In this document: positions 1 through 13,299 of the stretch, piece after piece | How positions within the stretch are numbered: position 1 is the stretch's first letter | Layout of the letters: each line of letters opens with the position of its first letter | DNA from: Aedes albopictus | Taxonomy: Eukaryota; Arthropoda; Insecta; Diptera; Culicidae | NCBI RefSeq assembly: GCF_035046485.1 | Contig: NC_085136.1 | Coordinates: 81,671,734 to 81,735,733 of the forward strand | Direction: 5' to 3' | Length of the DNA: 64,000 nt | The notes under the pieces: model-generated | Database searches by the model: none | Told to the model about the DNA's origin: nothing | The model's input: the letters and a program-made list of their open reading frames with translations, nothing else | Translations under genes and position numbers: made by a program

Positions 1-1055
1 CTTCAACTGAAAAATGCCGCTTTTGAGACCCTAACTTTGGCAAGCTATAACTTTGCAACCAAACAAGTAATCAGGACCGTCCAAGGGTCGTTGGAAAGGT
101 ATTCACGTGGACTTTGATTATAGACATTAATATTGACTAATTATTGAGAACCGGTTCCGGAAATCCGGAACATCCGAAATTTTAATTTTCATCATTGCTA
201 TGTGCTTGAAAATCCACAAATGTATTCCCTTTATGCATTTTATTGCATTACTGCTCTGCAGGCTTCACTGAAATGAGACACATATTGTTTAAGACCATTT
301 TTGAAGGGTTCTGGGCAGGTCTGGTCAATGCGGAACGGGTTACAGGGACTCCGGAAGGTGGCCAATTAGGTAACGACAATGAACTTCGTATAGTTTTCGC
401 TCCAAAACCCGGCGCCACATGGTGCAACCTTCGAATTTTCATATCTGTTGTTCTTGTGATACACAAAGAGATCGATAGTCATCTTCTTCTTCTTCTTCTT
501 CTTGGCGTACCATCCCTACTGGAAAAAATCCTGCTTCTCAGCATAAGTGTTTTATGTGCACTTCTACTAGTATATACTGAAAGTTTTCTCTGCCAATCAT
601 TAGTTTACATATGTATATCGTGTGGCAGGCACGAAGATACTATATGCGCATGGGAGTAAGAGTAATTTCCCTTACGAAAAGTTCCTAGGCCAACCTTAAA
701 TCGAGCCCGTAACCCTCAGCATGGTCATGCTAAATGCCTTTGGGACCAGCTATGGCAATAGGGGCCCAAATGAATAGTCATATTGGTTCCACGTGGTCAC
801 CGGAGTGGCCACCGGAGCAATCCATATTATGTTACTCTCAGATTATTACAATAAATGTAGGCTTTTGACGGCTCAATTTTTATTATTTATCGTAACTGTA
901 ATGTTCTGGTATAGAAATGAACAAATGATGATTTCGATCTTTTTAGGCCACTAGAGCGACCACCGGAGTAACCCCAATTGTGTTACTTCAATTTTCTGCA
1001 ACAAAAGTAGGCATTCAGAAGCTCACCATACTGTCGTGAGCGCTATTCAAAATTT
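1..1055 (+). repeat. Left arm of a giant inverted repeat (foldback element)
   Basis: Bases 1-945 reappear in reverse complement at about 5207-6134, with few mismatches in the outer 700 bases. A weaker match continues to about 1055 (left) and 4985 (right). The outermost shared bases, CTTCAACTGAAAAATGCCGC, sit exactly at position 1, so the element may begin here or extend beyond the window. The arm carries a CTT microsatellite near 483-503 and short ORFs that have mirror copies in the other arm, so those ORFs are not host genes. I could not test for a target-site duplication because the left flank is missing. Confidence 0.85.
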
Positions 1056-1136
1056 TGACTTTCTTGTATATGTCTCGTAAAATAATAAAACTATAATATT
1101 TCTGCCAGATTATGATGCAAGATTTTGTCATTATCT

Positions 1137-1426
1137 ACCGATGCGTGATAATGTTTGCACCATCGTACAAATAGGGTTCCCGTATCACCTTCAAACACAC
1201 TGGACTGGTCTAGCCGCACATGTTAGAATATACGATATTCTCGGGATCATCTTCTAAAATGTGCTGTAGGTGGTTGAATTTAGATATGTCGAAGTGACAT
1301 CTCAGCACTGACTATGATGTGAGTTAGAGCTTACGTGTATGTAAAGAAAACCAAGACATTGTGTGTGATACGGGATACGGGAACCTAATTTGTACGATGG
1401 TGCTAACATTATCACGCATTCGGTTG
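1137..1426. repeat. Small palindrome with a MITE-half insert
   Basis: About 50 bases at 1137-1186 are repeated in inverted orientation at about 1362-1426; they include GCGTGATAATGTT and the complementary AACATTATCACGC. The loop at about 1195-1310 resembles one half of the palindromic MITE at 46752-47150: it shares GGTCTAGCCGCACA and GCTGTAGGTGGTTGAATTTAG. This looks like a nested or composite foldback element. No coding potential was seen. Confidence 0.6.
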
Positions 1427-2340
1427 CATCTACGAAAGAAAAGTAAAATAATGACCGATAGATTGTTAGGTGAATAACTAAAAAGGAGTCAAAATTGTCA
1501 TAGTCACTTACGTCATTCTGCAGAATAACGACAACATAGCATAACATTATCAGTTCCGGGTGTATGATAGTATTCGAGAGATTCCATAAAAACTGAAGAT
1601 TCCAAAATAAAAATACCGGAAATTCATGAGGCAGTTCCAGCTAGAATTTTACCAGGACCATAGTTTAAAATTTTCATTTTCAATGAGTGAAATTCAACGT
1701 GAATTTTGAAGATTCTCAACTGATGGATCAAAATAAAATTCATTTTGGAGAATGAATTTTCTCACTTATTCATTCATTTTTCCGTCACTGACAATTTTCA
1801 CTGAGAAATATAACTGGACCGTAACTCCTGATTATACTTCCAATCACCTCAAAACTTGTGTATAGTAGTTAATTAGAATAATAATTATCTTCTCTATTTG
1901 TCCATTAAGTCGGATTGTGCGTCTGTTAACAGAAATTGGACATTTTACGACGTGCGAAAAAATATTCGTGACAGAGAATTGAATGAAAAAAGAGAGGCAT
2001 TCAGTTGACAATGAATGTGGCCAAACACGAATGAAAAAATGAGAATGTCAATCTTCACTTTCAATCTTCGATTTTTTTATACTCTGACCAGGACTTCCAC
2101 TAGGAATTACTTTTGGTGTTGCAAATATGATCACGTTTCGTTACCAATAAATGTATTGATTTGTAATTTTTTGTTAGTGTTCTCACAACAACAATTATTG
2201 TAGATGCAGCAATCTTACTCTCAATGAGTGCACTCTCATTGGAAATGAACTCAAAAATTGTTATTGCAAATTATAAAATACAAAGATGAAGAAATGAGGA
2301 GGTTTCATACCTGTTGGAGGAAGGATTGTTGAAAATTGGT
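1427..2340. other. AT-rich DNA, nothing recognised
   Basis: This stretch is AT-rich. It has several short direct echoes such as AATGAATTTTCTCACTTATTCATTC, but no open frame longer than about 62 codons and no recognisable domain or terminal inverted repeat. Confidence 0.4.
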
Positions 2341-4720
2341 CTATTCCAGCGGCCTTTTTCATCTCCGGTGAAAATAAAAAAAAAACCCTTCGGGAGCTCC
2401 CACGATTATTGCTATAGGAGTTTAACTTGGCTTTCCGGCAGAATTTCCCTCACAGAGTTCAAATAAGAATCTCCCACGAAGCTCCACCTATTATTCGTCT
2501 AGAAGTGCCCGCAGGAGCTCCTGCAGGAATTCCTCTAGATCAATGGTGCTCAGCACTATACGCAATTCATCAATAAAATCGATAAGTACGAAAACCATTT
2601 CAATAACAAGCAAATTTGTATTCAAACTGAAGCTTAGTATCGAAGTTATTTTGTAATACAAGGTTACTAAACTTAGTTTTGTAACTTTTCGTAATTTGAC
2701 GAACTTTGGCAAATATGAGTGCTATTTTTTTACTCAATCGAGGATATCTCGAAAGATTGAAAATATAACTAAGGATTTTCTCCATAACGTCTAGAGGTTG
2801 CCCCGGAAATTCTCTCGCCAGTAGTAATTTTTTGCACTAAGAACTGTTTCCGAAGTTACAACGGAAATGCCTCTACGAGTTTCTCAGGAAAATCTTCTAG
2901 GAGTTCCGTTACGCATTCTCTTAGGAGTTCCAAATAGACTTTCTCTAGGAGTTCCACTAATTGTTTTTTTTTCTACTTCCATTAATTATTTCTTTGGTAG
3001 ATCCACTGGGAATTCCTCTAGGAGTTCCTGTCAGAGTTTCACTGGCAATTCTGCTCAAAGTATCAACGGAAGTACTTCCAGTTACAGAGGAAGATTCACT
3101 CGAAGATCCTCTGTGAATACTTGTGGGACCCCCTCCGCTAATATCCAGAATTAGTAGTAGTTGATCCACCTTGAATCCGTTCAGCAAATACAGCAAATAT
3201 CCTTCAGTAAATTCACTGGAAATCCTCTAAGCCTTCGACCAGAAATTCTTTTAGGAGTTACAGCAAGAATCCCTCTAGGAAATCCACTAGGGATTCGTCA
3301 AGGAGTTCCAAAGGGAATTTCTCTAGGAGTTGCATCGATTATTTCTCGAAGTTCCATCGGGAAGTCTGGCAAGAGTTTTATCGGGAATTCTTCTGGTAGT
3401 TTTTCTCGAAGTTCCACCGAAAATCTCTTCAGAAATCGTTCTAAAAGTTCCAAAGAGAATTTCCCCAAGAATTCCTCAAAATAATTCTCTATGTGTTCCG
3501 CCACAAATTTCCACAAGGAGATAAACTTTTAATCCCTAGAGAAATTCTGTCAGGAATTCCTTTAAAAGTTTAATTCACAGGAGATACTTTCCTAACAGGA
3601 GTACCACCGAGAATACTTGTGGAAATTTCTTTTCAAAATACCTTTGGAAAATCCTCTAGGAACTCCACTAAGAATTTCTCTAAGTAATTACTTTAGAAGT
3701 TACACCATACATTCCTGCAGGAATTCCATCGAGAATTTCTCTTCAAGTTTCACTATATAGTGCTTTAAAATTTCCACAGAAAATTCAGCGGAAAGTCTAC
3801 TAGGAGTTCCTTTGGAAATTAATCTAGGCAGCATCAATTTATTACGTAATACATAAATCTTAATTTTCGTACCCTCCCCACCCCTCCGTGACGCATTTTC
3901 TTGTGTGAAAATCCAGAGCTCCGCTCTAATTTTTCTCAGATTTTCACCGTATATTTGTTAAGAAGTTTAACCGGCAATTTTTCTGAGAGATCCATCTGCT
4001 TCCAAGAGTTTTGCTGTGAACAACTGTAGGAGCTTTGCATCACAGATGCTTCGTGAATTCTTCTAGCTCCTCCTGAAATTCCACTCTAATTTACAATAGT
4101 TACACCGGATATTCCTCTAGAATTTATAGTAGGTACACTCAGAGGAGTTTCACCGAAAAATTCTCTAGGAGTGCCACTAAATGCCCAATGTTTCTGGTTT
4201 AAAGTTTATATGGATGCTCTACATGGAATTCTTCAAAGACTTTTATTCGATTTTTTTTTTGGGATTTTCATCGGGAATCCCTCTAAGATTTCCTATCGAA
4301 AATCATCAAGGAGCTTTACCGGGAAATTCTGTAAAAAAAAAATACCAAACCAAACACTAACAAAAAACAGTTCCACCAGGAACCATACTAACAAACGTAG
4401 CCGCATAGCAGCTTATAGAACAAACGCCTTTGGACGAATGCTCTTCAAGCTCTTATACAGTAAAAATGTTAGTTGGGAATTCCTCAAGGACTTCCACAGG
4501 AATTGTCCTAAGAGTTCCACCCCTAATTCTTCTAGGGTTTCTACTAAGAATCTTTCTAGCAGAAAGTTCTTCAGTAGATCTCTGGAATTTCGTTCAGTAG
4601 TCTCTCAGGATATTTCTTAGGGTGGTCGTCCGAAAATTCCTTCAAGAGTTCCTTCGGAATTTTTGCCATAATTTTTCCATGTGTTTCGAAGGAGATTGAC
4701 CCGACAATTCCTTCAATAGA
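2341..4720. repeat. Degenerate GGAGTTCC/GGAATTCC-type simple repeat
   Basis: The interior of the large inverted repeat is dominated by diverged units built from AGGAGTTCC, GGAATTCCTCT and TCCACTAGGAATT. They are clearest at 2860-3790 and 4450-4620. Short ORFs in several frames on both strands (about 95, 107 and 149 codons) are Ser/Gly/Asn-rich products of the repeat rather than genes. The unit differs from the 12/24-bp array at 6.6-11.7 kb but belongs to the same broad class. Confidence 0.7.
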
Positions 4721-4984
4721 TTCTCCGGGAAACTCTTAGATAAATTATCCGCGGGAATTTTAGATGATTTATCGGCGAATCCATCAAAAAGAGATACCCG
4801 GTGTGACTCCTACAAAAATTCTCAGTGCATCTTCTGGAGAAATTCCTGGTGAAGCTTTTGGAGTAATTCTCAGTATAACTTCTTTTTCTAAAGCACGGAA
4901 AACTTCATTTCCTACAGTACGGAATCATTTATAATCAATTCTTTGATCACAAAAAAACCAATTGACAGATTGGTTTCTCACACT

Positions 4985-6134
4985 TTGCACCTCAAGTGTG
5001 AAAAACAATATGAGGTCAGCTGCTAAATGTCTACTTATGCTTTAGAACAGTTTCTCTGGTGACCATGGCCTGGAAAGATCGAGATCATCTTTGATCTTTG
5101 AACGAACTTTGGTCTGGCTTGCATAATAAGTTGGCCTACAAATTTATTGTTTTGGCTCCAACGTTTGCAACCCAATTTGTAATCTTCACAGTCAAAATCG
5201 CAAGACAAGATTGAGATCATCATTTGTTCCTTTTTATACCAGAACATTAAAAATTATAAATGTAAATGATTTAAATTTAGCTGTTGAAGCCTACATTTGT
5301 TGTAAAAATCTGAGAGCAATACAATATGGATTTCTCCGGTGACCATGTGGAACCAATATGACTATTCATTCGGGGCCCTTATAACCGTAGCTGGTCCCAA
5401 TGGCATTTAGCATGACCATGCTGAGGGTGACGGGCTCGATTTACGGTTGACCTAGGAACTTTTCGTAAGGGAAATTACTCTTACTCCCATGCGCATATAG
5501 TATCTTCGTGCCTGCCACACGATATACATATGTAAACTAATGATTGGCAGAGAAAACTTTCAGTATATACTAGTAGAAGTGCACATGGTGAGAAGCAGGA
5601 TATTTCCAGTAGGGCTGGTACGCCAAGAAGAAGAAGAAGAAGAAGATGATGACTATCGATCTCTTTGTGTATCACACGAACAACAGATATGAAAATCCAC
5701 GAAGGTTGCACCATGTGGCGCCGGGTTTTGGAGCGAAAACTATACGAAGTTCATTGTCGTTACCTAATTGACCACCTTCCGGAGTCCCTGTAACCCGTTC
5801 CGCATTGACCAGACCTGCCCAAAACCCTTCAAAAATGGTCTTAAACAATATGTGTCTCATTTCAGTGAAGCCTGCAGAGAAGTAATGCAATAAAATGCAT
5901 AAAGGGAACACATTTGTGGATTTTCAACCACATAGCAATGATGAAAATTAAAATTTCGGATGTTCCGGATTTCCGGAACCGGTTCTCAATAATTAGTCAA
6001 TATTAATGTCTATAATCAAAGTCCACGTGAATACCTTTCCAACGACCCTTGGACGGTCCTGATTAATTGTTTGGTTGCAAAGTTATAGCTTGCCAAAGTT
6101 AGGGTCTCAAAAGCGGCATTTTTCAGTTGAAGCA
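4985..6134 (-). repeat. Right arm of the giant inverted repeat
   Basis: This is the reverse complement of bases 1 to about 1055. The match is close from 5207 to 6134 and patchier from 4985 to 5207, where about 100 extra bases are present compared with the left arm. It ends with CGGCATTTTTCAGTTGAAG at 6134, after which the sequence has no counterpart at position 1. A GAA microsatellite at about 5625-5648 mirrors the CTT run in the left arm. The two arms could pair into a hairpin of roughly 1 kb. Confidence 0.85.
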
Positions 6135-6609
6135 GGTTCCCGGTGGCCACAGTGACCGAATCCGGATTTCTCCGGTGGTTTTGAAAACTAGACTTGTGCC
6201 CCTTTCATTTGAGCCAAAGAGATCCAAAATCGGTCAAGCCACTGATTTTTGCGAGCTGTCCAAAGTTTGGGGTCAAAAATGACCCCAGGGTCTTATTTGT
6301 AACTTTTTTTATGGGAGCGCCCCTAGGGGTCATTCAATGCTTTTGATTTTTGGGAAAGGTTTATTTCCACAAAAAAATAATTGTCAGAAAATTTCAGATT
6401 GCTAGGATTCGTTAAACAAAAGCTACAGAGAATTGAAATTTGAAAAAGGTCAAAAAAGACCCCAAGACCTTACTAAGGTTAACAATGTATCTCATTGCGT
6501 TACGAAACACAGCTATGAAAAAATCAATTTATTTCAATGTTTATGAAATTCAATTTTAAAGAATTACAAGTCATTTAATAGCTAAATGTCAGCAGATTAC
6601 GATATATCT
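6135..6609. repeat. Unassigned dispersed-repeat-like sequence
   Basis: The block has motifs such as GGTGGCCACAGTGACCGAAT, AAATGACCCCAGGG and AAAAGACCCCAAGACC that look like a mosquito dispersed repeat. I cannot name the family, and neither end shows a terminal repeat within the block. It separates the inverted repeat from the simple-repeat array. Confidence 0.35.
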
Positions 6610-6642
6610 TTTAGGAATTCCTTCCGAATATCTTCAACAACA

Positions 6643-6662
6643 AGAGAGAGAGAGAGAGAGAG
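6643..6662. repeat. (AG)n microsatellite
   Basis: About ten uninterrupted AG dinucleotides lie at the left edge of the large GGAATTCC-type array. Confidence 0.9.
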
Positions 6663-9600
6663 GATCTTCAACAATTACTTCCGAATTACTTCAATAATTG
6701 CCTTTAGTATTTCTTCCGGGATTCCTTCAGAAGTTGCTTCCGAGATTTTTTAGGCATTTTTTCAGAGATTCCTTCAGGAATTCCTTCCGAATTTCTTCAA
6801 CAATTCCTTCCAGGATTCCTTTAGGAATTCCTTCCGGCATTCCTTCAGGATTTCCTTCCGAGATTCGTTCAGGAATTCCTCCCGGAATTCCTTCAGGGAT
6901 TCCTTCCGGGATTTCTTCAGAAATTCCTTCCGCAAACCCGGAAGGATGGCTTGGGAAAATTGTGGAAATGGAATTTCTGAAGGAGTCCAGTGAGGAATTT
7001 CTGGAGGAAATCCTGGAGAAATTCTTGGAGCAATTCCTGGAGAAATTTCTGAAGAAAATTCTGGAGAAGCTGGAACTCTTGGAAAAATCCCAGAAGTAAT
7101 TCCTGAAGGAATCCCAGAAGGAATTCCAGTATTTAACTCGGGAGGAACTCCTGAAAGAATACTAGAAGGGACTTCTGGATGAATTCCGAAACTCCTGGAG
7201 AAATTTCGGACCTTGATGATCCTTGGAAGGGACTCCTAAAGGCATCCCAAGAGGAACTCCTGGAGGAATCCTAAAAGAAAGTACTGGATAAATCCCGCAG
7301 GGAACTGCAGGATAATTGCCGGATGGGAGTCCTGAAGGAACCTCGAGCGAACTCCTGAAGAAATCCAAGAAGGAACTCCTGGTTGAATCCTGGGAAGAAT
7401 TCCTGGAGGAATCTCGGAAGGAGCACCTGGAGGAATCTCAGAAGGAACTCCTGGAGGAACCTCGGAAGGAAATCATGGAGAAATCTCAAAAGGAACTCCT
7501 TGAGGAATCTCAGAAGAAACACCTGGAAGCATCTCGGAAGGAATTCCTGGAGGAATTAAGGACGAGGCTCCTGGATGAGTCCTGGAAGGAATTCCTGGAG
7601 GCATCTCGGAAGGATTTTTTGCAGGGATTCAGAAAGGAACTCTAGGAGAAATCCCAGAAGAAACTCTTGAAGGAATCACCGAACGAACTCCTGGAGATAC
7701 CCCAGAAAGGAATCTTGGAGGAATCCCAGGAGGAACTCCTGGAGAAACATCCGAAGGGACTTCTGAAGGATCTCCTGGAGGAATCTCGGAAGGAAATCCT
7801 GAAGGAATGCAAGAAAGAACTCCTGGAACAATCCCGGGAGAAATTCCTGGAGATACCTTGAAGGAGACTTCTAGAGGACGCTCAGAAAGAACTCCTGGAC
7901 TAATCCTGGACGAAACTCCTGGACGAATCCTGGAAGAAACTCCTGAAGGAATCCCAAAAGGAACTCCTGGAGGAATCCCGGAAGGATCTCCTGAATTTCG
8001 GAAGGAACTCCTGGATGAATCCCGGAAGGAACATTTACGGGATTCTCCGATAGAACTCCTGGAGGAACCCCGGAATCCTATAGAATGAACTACTGGATGA
8101 ATCCCGGAAGGAATACTGGAGAATTGCCGGATGGAACTCCTGGAGGAACCTCAGAAGGGACTCCTGAAGGAACCCCAGAACAAAATCCTGAAGAAAACCC
8201 CGAAGGAATCCCGGAACGAATTCCTGGAACGAATTTCTGAAGGATTCCTGTTAAGAATTTCTCAAGGATTCCTGGGAGGAATTCCTGAAGGAATCCCGAG
8301 AGGAATTCCTGAAGGATTCCCGGAACGAATTCCCGAAAGAATCCTTGATGGAATTCCTGATGGATTCCAGGGAGAAATTATTGAAGGAATCTCTGGAAGA
8401 ATTCTTGAAGGATTTTCGGAAGGAATCCCGGAACGAATTCCTGAAAGAATACTGGAAGGAATTCCAGAAGGATTCCTTGGAAGAATTCCTGGATGAATCC
8501 CGGGAAGAGTTCCAGAAGGAATCTCGAAAGGAATTCCTGAAGGAATTTCGGAAGGAATTTCTGAAGGAATGCCGGAAGGAATTCCTGAAGGAATCCCGGA
8601 AATTAATTCTGTATGAAATTGTTGAAAAAATTCGGAAGGAATTTCTGAAGCAATCCCGGATGGAATTCCTGAATGAATTTTGGAAGGAATCCCTGAAGAA
8701 ATCGCGGAAAGGAATACTGGAAGGAATTGTTGAAGATATTCGGAATGAATTACTGCGAGGAATTCCTGAAGGAATCTTGGATGAAATTCCTGAAGCATTT
8801 CTGGGAAGAATTCCTGATGGAATCCCGCTAGAAATTCCTGAAGGAATCTTGAAAGAAATTGCTGAAGGATTCTTGGAAAGAATTCCTGAAAGAATCTCGA
8901 AAGGAATCCTGGAAGGAAATTTTGAAGGAATCCCTGAAGGAAATTTTGAAGGAATAGCTGAAGGAGTTTCTGAAGGAATCCCGGGAGGAATTCCTGAAGG
9001 AAGCACGTAAGGAATTCCTGAAAGAATCCCAGAAGGAAAACCAGAAGGAATCTCGGAAAGACTTCCTGAAGGAATCTTGGAAGGAATACCTGAAGGATTC
9101 CCGGAGGAATTCCTGAAGGATTCCTGGGAGGAATTCCTGAAGGATTCCTGGGAGGAATTCCTGAAGGATTCCTGGGAACAATTCCTGATGGAATCCCGGT
9201 AGGAATTCCTGAAGGAATCTTGAAAGGAATTGCTGAAGGATTCTCGGAAGGAATTAATGAAAGAATCCCGGAAAGGAATTGCTGAATGATTCTCGGAAAG
9301 AATTCCTGAAAGAATCTCGGAAGGAATCCTGGAAGAAAACTTTGAAGGAATCCCTGAAGGAAATTTTGAAGGAATAGCTGAAGGAGTTTCTGAAGGAATC
9401 CCAGGAGGAATTCCTGAAGGAATCACGGAAGGAATTCCTGAAGGAATCCCAGATGGAAAACTTGAAGGAATCTTGGAAGGTATCCCGGAAGGAATTCGTG
9501 AAGATATCTCGGAAGGAATTCCTGATGGTATCCCGGAAGGAATTCCTGAAGGAATATGGAATCATGGAAAGAATTCCTGAAGGAATCTCGGAAGGAATTT

Positions 9601-11700
9601 CTGAAGGAATGCCGGAAGGAATTCCTGAAGAAATCCCGGAAATGAATACTGAATGGAATTGTTGAAGAAATTCGGGAGATTTTCTGAAGCAATCCCGGAT
9701 GGAATTCCTGAATGAATCTCGGAAGGAATTCCTGAAGGAATCTCGGAACGTATTTTCGAAGGATTTCCTGAAGGTATCTCGGAAGGAATTCCTGAAGGAA
9801 TCCCGGAAAGTAATACTGGAAGGAATTGTTGAAGATATTCGGAACGAATTCCTGGGAGGAATTTCTGTAAGATTCTTGGGAAGAATTCCTGAAGAAATCA
9901 CGGGAGGAATTCCTGAAGGAACCTTGGAAGGAATTCCTAAAGGAATCCCGGAACGAATTCCTGAAGGAATCCTGGAAGGAGTTTCTGAAGGATTCTTGGG
10001 AAGAAATCTTGATGGAGTCCTGGTAGGAATTCCTGAAGGAATCTCGAAAGGAATTGCTGAAGGATTCTCGGAAGGAATTCCTGAAAAAATCCCGGAAAGG
10101 AATACTGGAAGAAATTGTTGAAGAAATTCGGAAGAAAATCCTGAAAGAATCTGGGAAGGAATCCTGAAAGGAAATATTGAAGGAATCTCTGAAGGAAATT
10201 TTGAAGGAATCCCTGAAGGAGTTTCTGAAAGAATCCCGGGAGAAATTTCTGAAGGCATTACGGAAGGAATTCTTGGAAGGAATTCCAGAAGGAAAATCTG
10301 AAGGAATCTTGAAAAGAATTCCTGAAGGAATTCTTGAAGATCGGAAGGAATTCCTGAAGGTATCCCGGAAGAAATTCCTGGAGGATTTTTTTATGGAATC
10401 ACGGAAAGAATTCCTGAAGGAATGCCGGAAAAAATTCCTGAAGTAATCCCGGAAATTAAAACTGGATGGGATTGTTTAAGAAATTCTAAAGGAATTCCTG
10501 AAAGAATCTCGGAAGGAATCCTGGAAGGAAATTTTGAAGGAACCCTTGAATGAGTTTCTGAAGGAATTCCTGAAGGAATCACGGAAGGAATTCTTGGAAG
10601 GAATCCCAGAAGGAAAATCTGAAGGAATCTCGAAAAGAACTCCTGAAGAAATCTCGGAAGGAATTCTTGAAGGTATCCCGGAGGGAATTCCTGAAGGAAT
10701 TCTTTATGGAATCACGGAAAGAATTCCTGAAGGAATGCCGGGAAGAATTCCTGAAGCAATCCCGGAAATGAATACTGGATGGGATTGTTGAAGAAATTCG
10801 GAAGGAATTCCTGAAGGAATCGCGGAAGGGATTCCTGAAGGAATCACAGAAGGAATCTCGGAAAGAATATGAAGGAATCCCTGAAGGAGTTTCTTAAGGA
10901 ATCCCGGGAGGAATTTCCGGAGGAACCGTGGTAGAAATTCCTGGAAGAATCCTGGGAGGAAAAATCCGGGAAAAATCCTGGGTAGAATTCCTGAAGGAAT
11001 CTCGGGAGAACTTCCTGGAGGAATCTCGAGTTGAATTCTTTGAAGATTCCCAGGAGGAAATCCTGGAAGGACTTCATGGAATTTCGGAGGGAAAATTTAA
11101 AGGAATCCCAGAAGAATGTCTTGGAAAAATTTTGGAAAGAATCCTGGGAGGATTTCTTGGAAGAATCTCATGGAATACCGGAGGGATCACCTAGAGGAAT
11201 CCCGGAAGGATGCCTTGGGAAAATCTTGGAAACAATAACTGGAGTTATCCTGGGTAGAATTCCTGTAGGAATGCGGAATTTATCGAGATATCCGGGAATG
11301 AGGTCCTGGGGGAATTTTGGAAGGCAGTCCTGGAAAAAGCGCGGAAGAGTCTACTGAAGAAATCAAGGAAAAAAACACATTAGATTCCCGTATGTATTTG
11401 CTGGAAAAATACCGAAAGGAAATCCTTGACGAATCCGGTAAGAAACTCTGCTAAATCAGGGAAGGATCCACTAGATGAAACTCGGAAAAATGTTTTTGTT
11501 CTTCACTGCAGAAACCCGGAATTTCTGAAGAAACCCCGGAAGGAGCCCAGGAACGAACTGCAGGAGGAATTCTTTAAATATTCCCTGAAGAATGATTTGG
11601 TAATATTATTTTCGAAGTTCTTTCTAGATGAGAACCCGTAGAAAACCTGAAAGATTTCTGATTGAGAATTTAACCATAAAATTAGATCTTCCTTCTGACG
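6663..11700. repeat. 5-kb degenerate 12/24-bp GGAATTCCTGAA array
   Basis: The sequence is a long, diverged tandem array of 12-bp units (GGAATTCCTGAA alternating with GGAATCTCGGAA or GGAATCCCGGAA), giving an apparent 24-bp period. From 6700 to about 6950 the units run in the opposite orientation, so there is an inversion point near 6950. Because the unit is a multiple of three, frames persist. Five of six frames lack stops, which produces long repetitive ORFs on both strands: for example 8251-9426 minus (391 codons), 9254-10258 minus (334 codons) and 8345-9010 plus (221 codons). These are Gly-Ile-Pro-Glu, Lys-Glu-Phe-Leu or Asn-Ser-Phe-Arg repeats. I regard them as by-products of the repeat. 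The array fades out past 11.4 kb. Confidence 0.9.
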
Positions 11701-12534
11701 TAAACATAGCCCACTAATCATAAAATACGGTAAAAAGAAGAAATCAATGTTTTGGTACGTCTCTGTCGTTTCTGCCGTTCTGCATTTTTCCAGATTTTTG
11801 GAAAAAAGTTCGTTTTAGTACAATGCCGTTGACGCCGTTGCGCACTCATTGTGAGCAACTGCACGGAGCTCCATACATTGGAAATTTGCCGTTCCGTTCC
11901 GTTCCGTTTTGCCGTTGTCATTGTGTTTGAGGCTTAAGACGGACACGTTTGGAAAATAAGCTAATAAGCCATTAATTGTATTAAACGATGGTTATTGCCG
12001 TTTGTTTTCGGTAGATCAATCATAATAGAATCCAAATTTGGTTTTGAATCTCTTAACGAAACATTTTTTTACAAATTGAATTCAATTTTGTAAATTGGAA
12101 CAGAACAGGAGCCTCCGTACCATGATAAACGCCTAACAGTATGCAATGCTCTGGTATTTAATTTCAAGCTGTTAAAATTTTGTGAAAATTCCAATATAAT
12201 GAATTATTATACAAAAAATCAATATGATGTGCTTAACACGGCTTATCCAATCATTTTTGTACTCCTTAGATTTCAATTTGTGAATAATGTGTGGGTTTAG
12301 TGTGGTTCTCATGATGCTATCAAAATAAATCCAACACTGTCCGTCCTACCCACCCTCAATGCGGTCCTTCTTACCCCAACACAACCCAAAACATTCATTC
12401 CACCTTCGTTTTCTATAATTCATGAAATTTACCTGAATCTTGTTTTGTATAGAATCGGAAGAGTTTAAAACAACTGGAAAACACAAAATAAAATGCGAAA
12501 ACTTGGCAATTCAATGTTAAAGCTTATTATACGG
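11701..12534. other. Unassigned AT-rich DNA
   Basis: The segment has a short GTTCCGTTCC run near 11890 and a low-complexity CCGTT theme at 11760-11920. Otherwise it is AT-rich sequence without a recognisable gene or element boundary. Confidence 0.35.
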
Positions 12535-13299
12535 TACCGTAAAACGAGGTATCATCGATCAGCGGGGTAACTTTGATCGGCTTAGCCGATGAAATGATCC
12601 AACAGTCAATTTTTATTGAATCTGTTTTTGCTCACCAATGGTTTTCCGTAATTTGTTACTGTTTAGCTACCAAGTGATATGAAACTCATGGAAATCGACT
12701 CAATGAACATAGAAATAAATCGATTTTTTTCTCAATTGTGTCTCGTAACGCATTGAGATACATTCTGAAGCATTCATGTTCTGTCATGAAATCTAGATAC
12801 ATTTGAGGTTCGAAATCATTGTATTAACTAAACATGACATGTCAGAGTTAAATTTCATCAACAAAACTTGTATGAAAGTGCTTCTTTTCAATTTAATAGA
12901 CGATTAGTCTTCCTAAGTAATTGCCTACCTTTAGGCGTTATTCTTGGTTTATAGGATTTTAATCCTAAAATAACTTAAAAAGTAGATAAGCTGTAAGAAT
13001 TTGGACGACATATTCTAAATCAGGGACCTCGAATTTAGTTAATGAGGGTGTTTTCAACACAAACGAACATTGTTTACTGACATGATCAATGTTACCCCAT
13101 ATCAACAAAATAAAAAATTTGATTGAAAAGCTTGTTTAAAAATGTTTTAAAGTTTGAACATACTTTTAAAAGTAGTCTAACACAAACCAAGATTGCCAGT
13201 ACTGCTTTTAAAAGTATAAAACATGTAACGTTTGCTTCTTCAAGAGAACTACTAAAGAAAGATCGTAAATTTTGATCAATGTTACCCCGATTTACGGTA
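12535..13299. mobile_element. MITE-like element with TACCGTAAA terminal inverted repeats
   Basis: The left end reads TACCGTAAAACGAGGTA and the right end, in reverse complement, reads TACCGTAAATCGGGGTAAC. Subterminal GGGGTAAC / GTTACCCC motifs occur near both ends and again near 13090. The interior is AT-rich with no transposase. The span of 765 bp, the matching ends and the lack of coding sequence fit a non-autonomous DNA element. A TA duplication at the edges is possible but cannot be separated from the repeat ends themselves. Confidence 0.5.

Noticed and set aside
8251..9426. 391-codon minus-strand ORF and its long neighbours in the GGAATTCC array
   Set aside because: All are periodic translations of the 12/24-bp repeat, and several frames on both strands are open at once. 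There is no start context, splice signal or domain.
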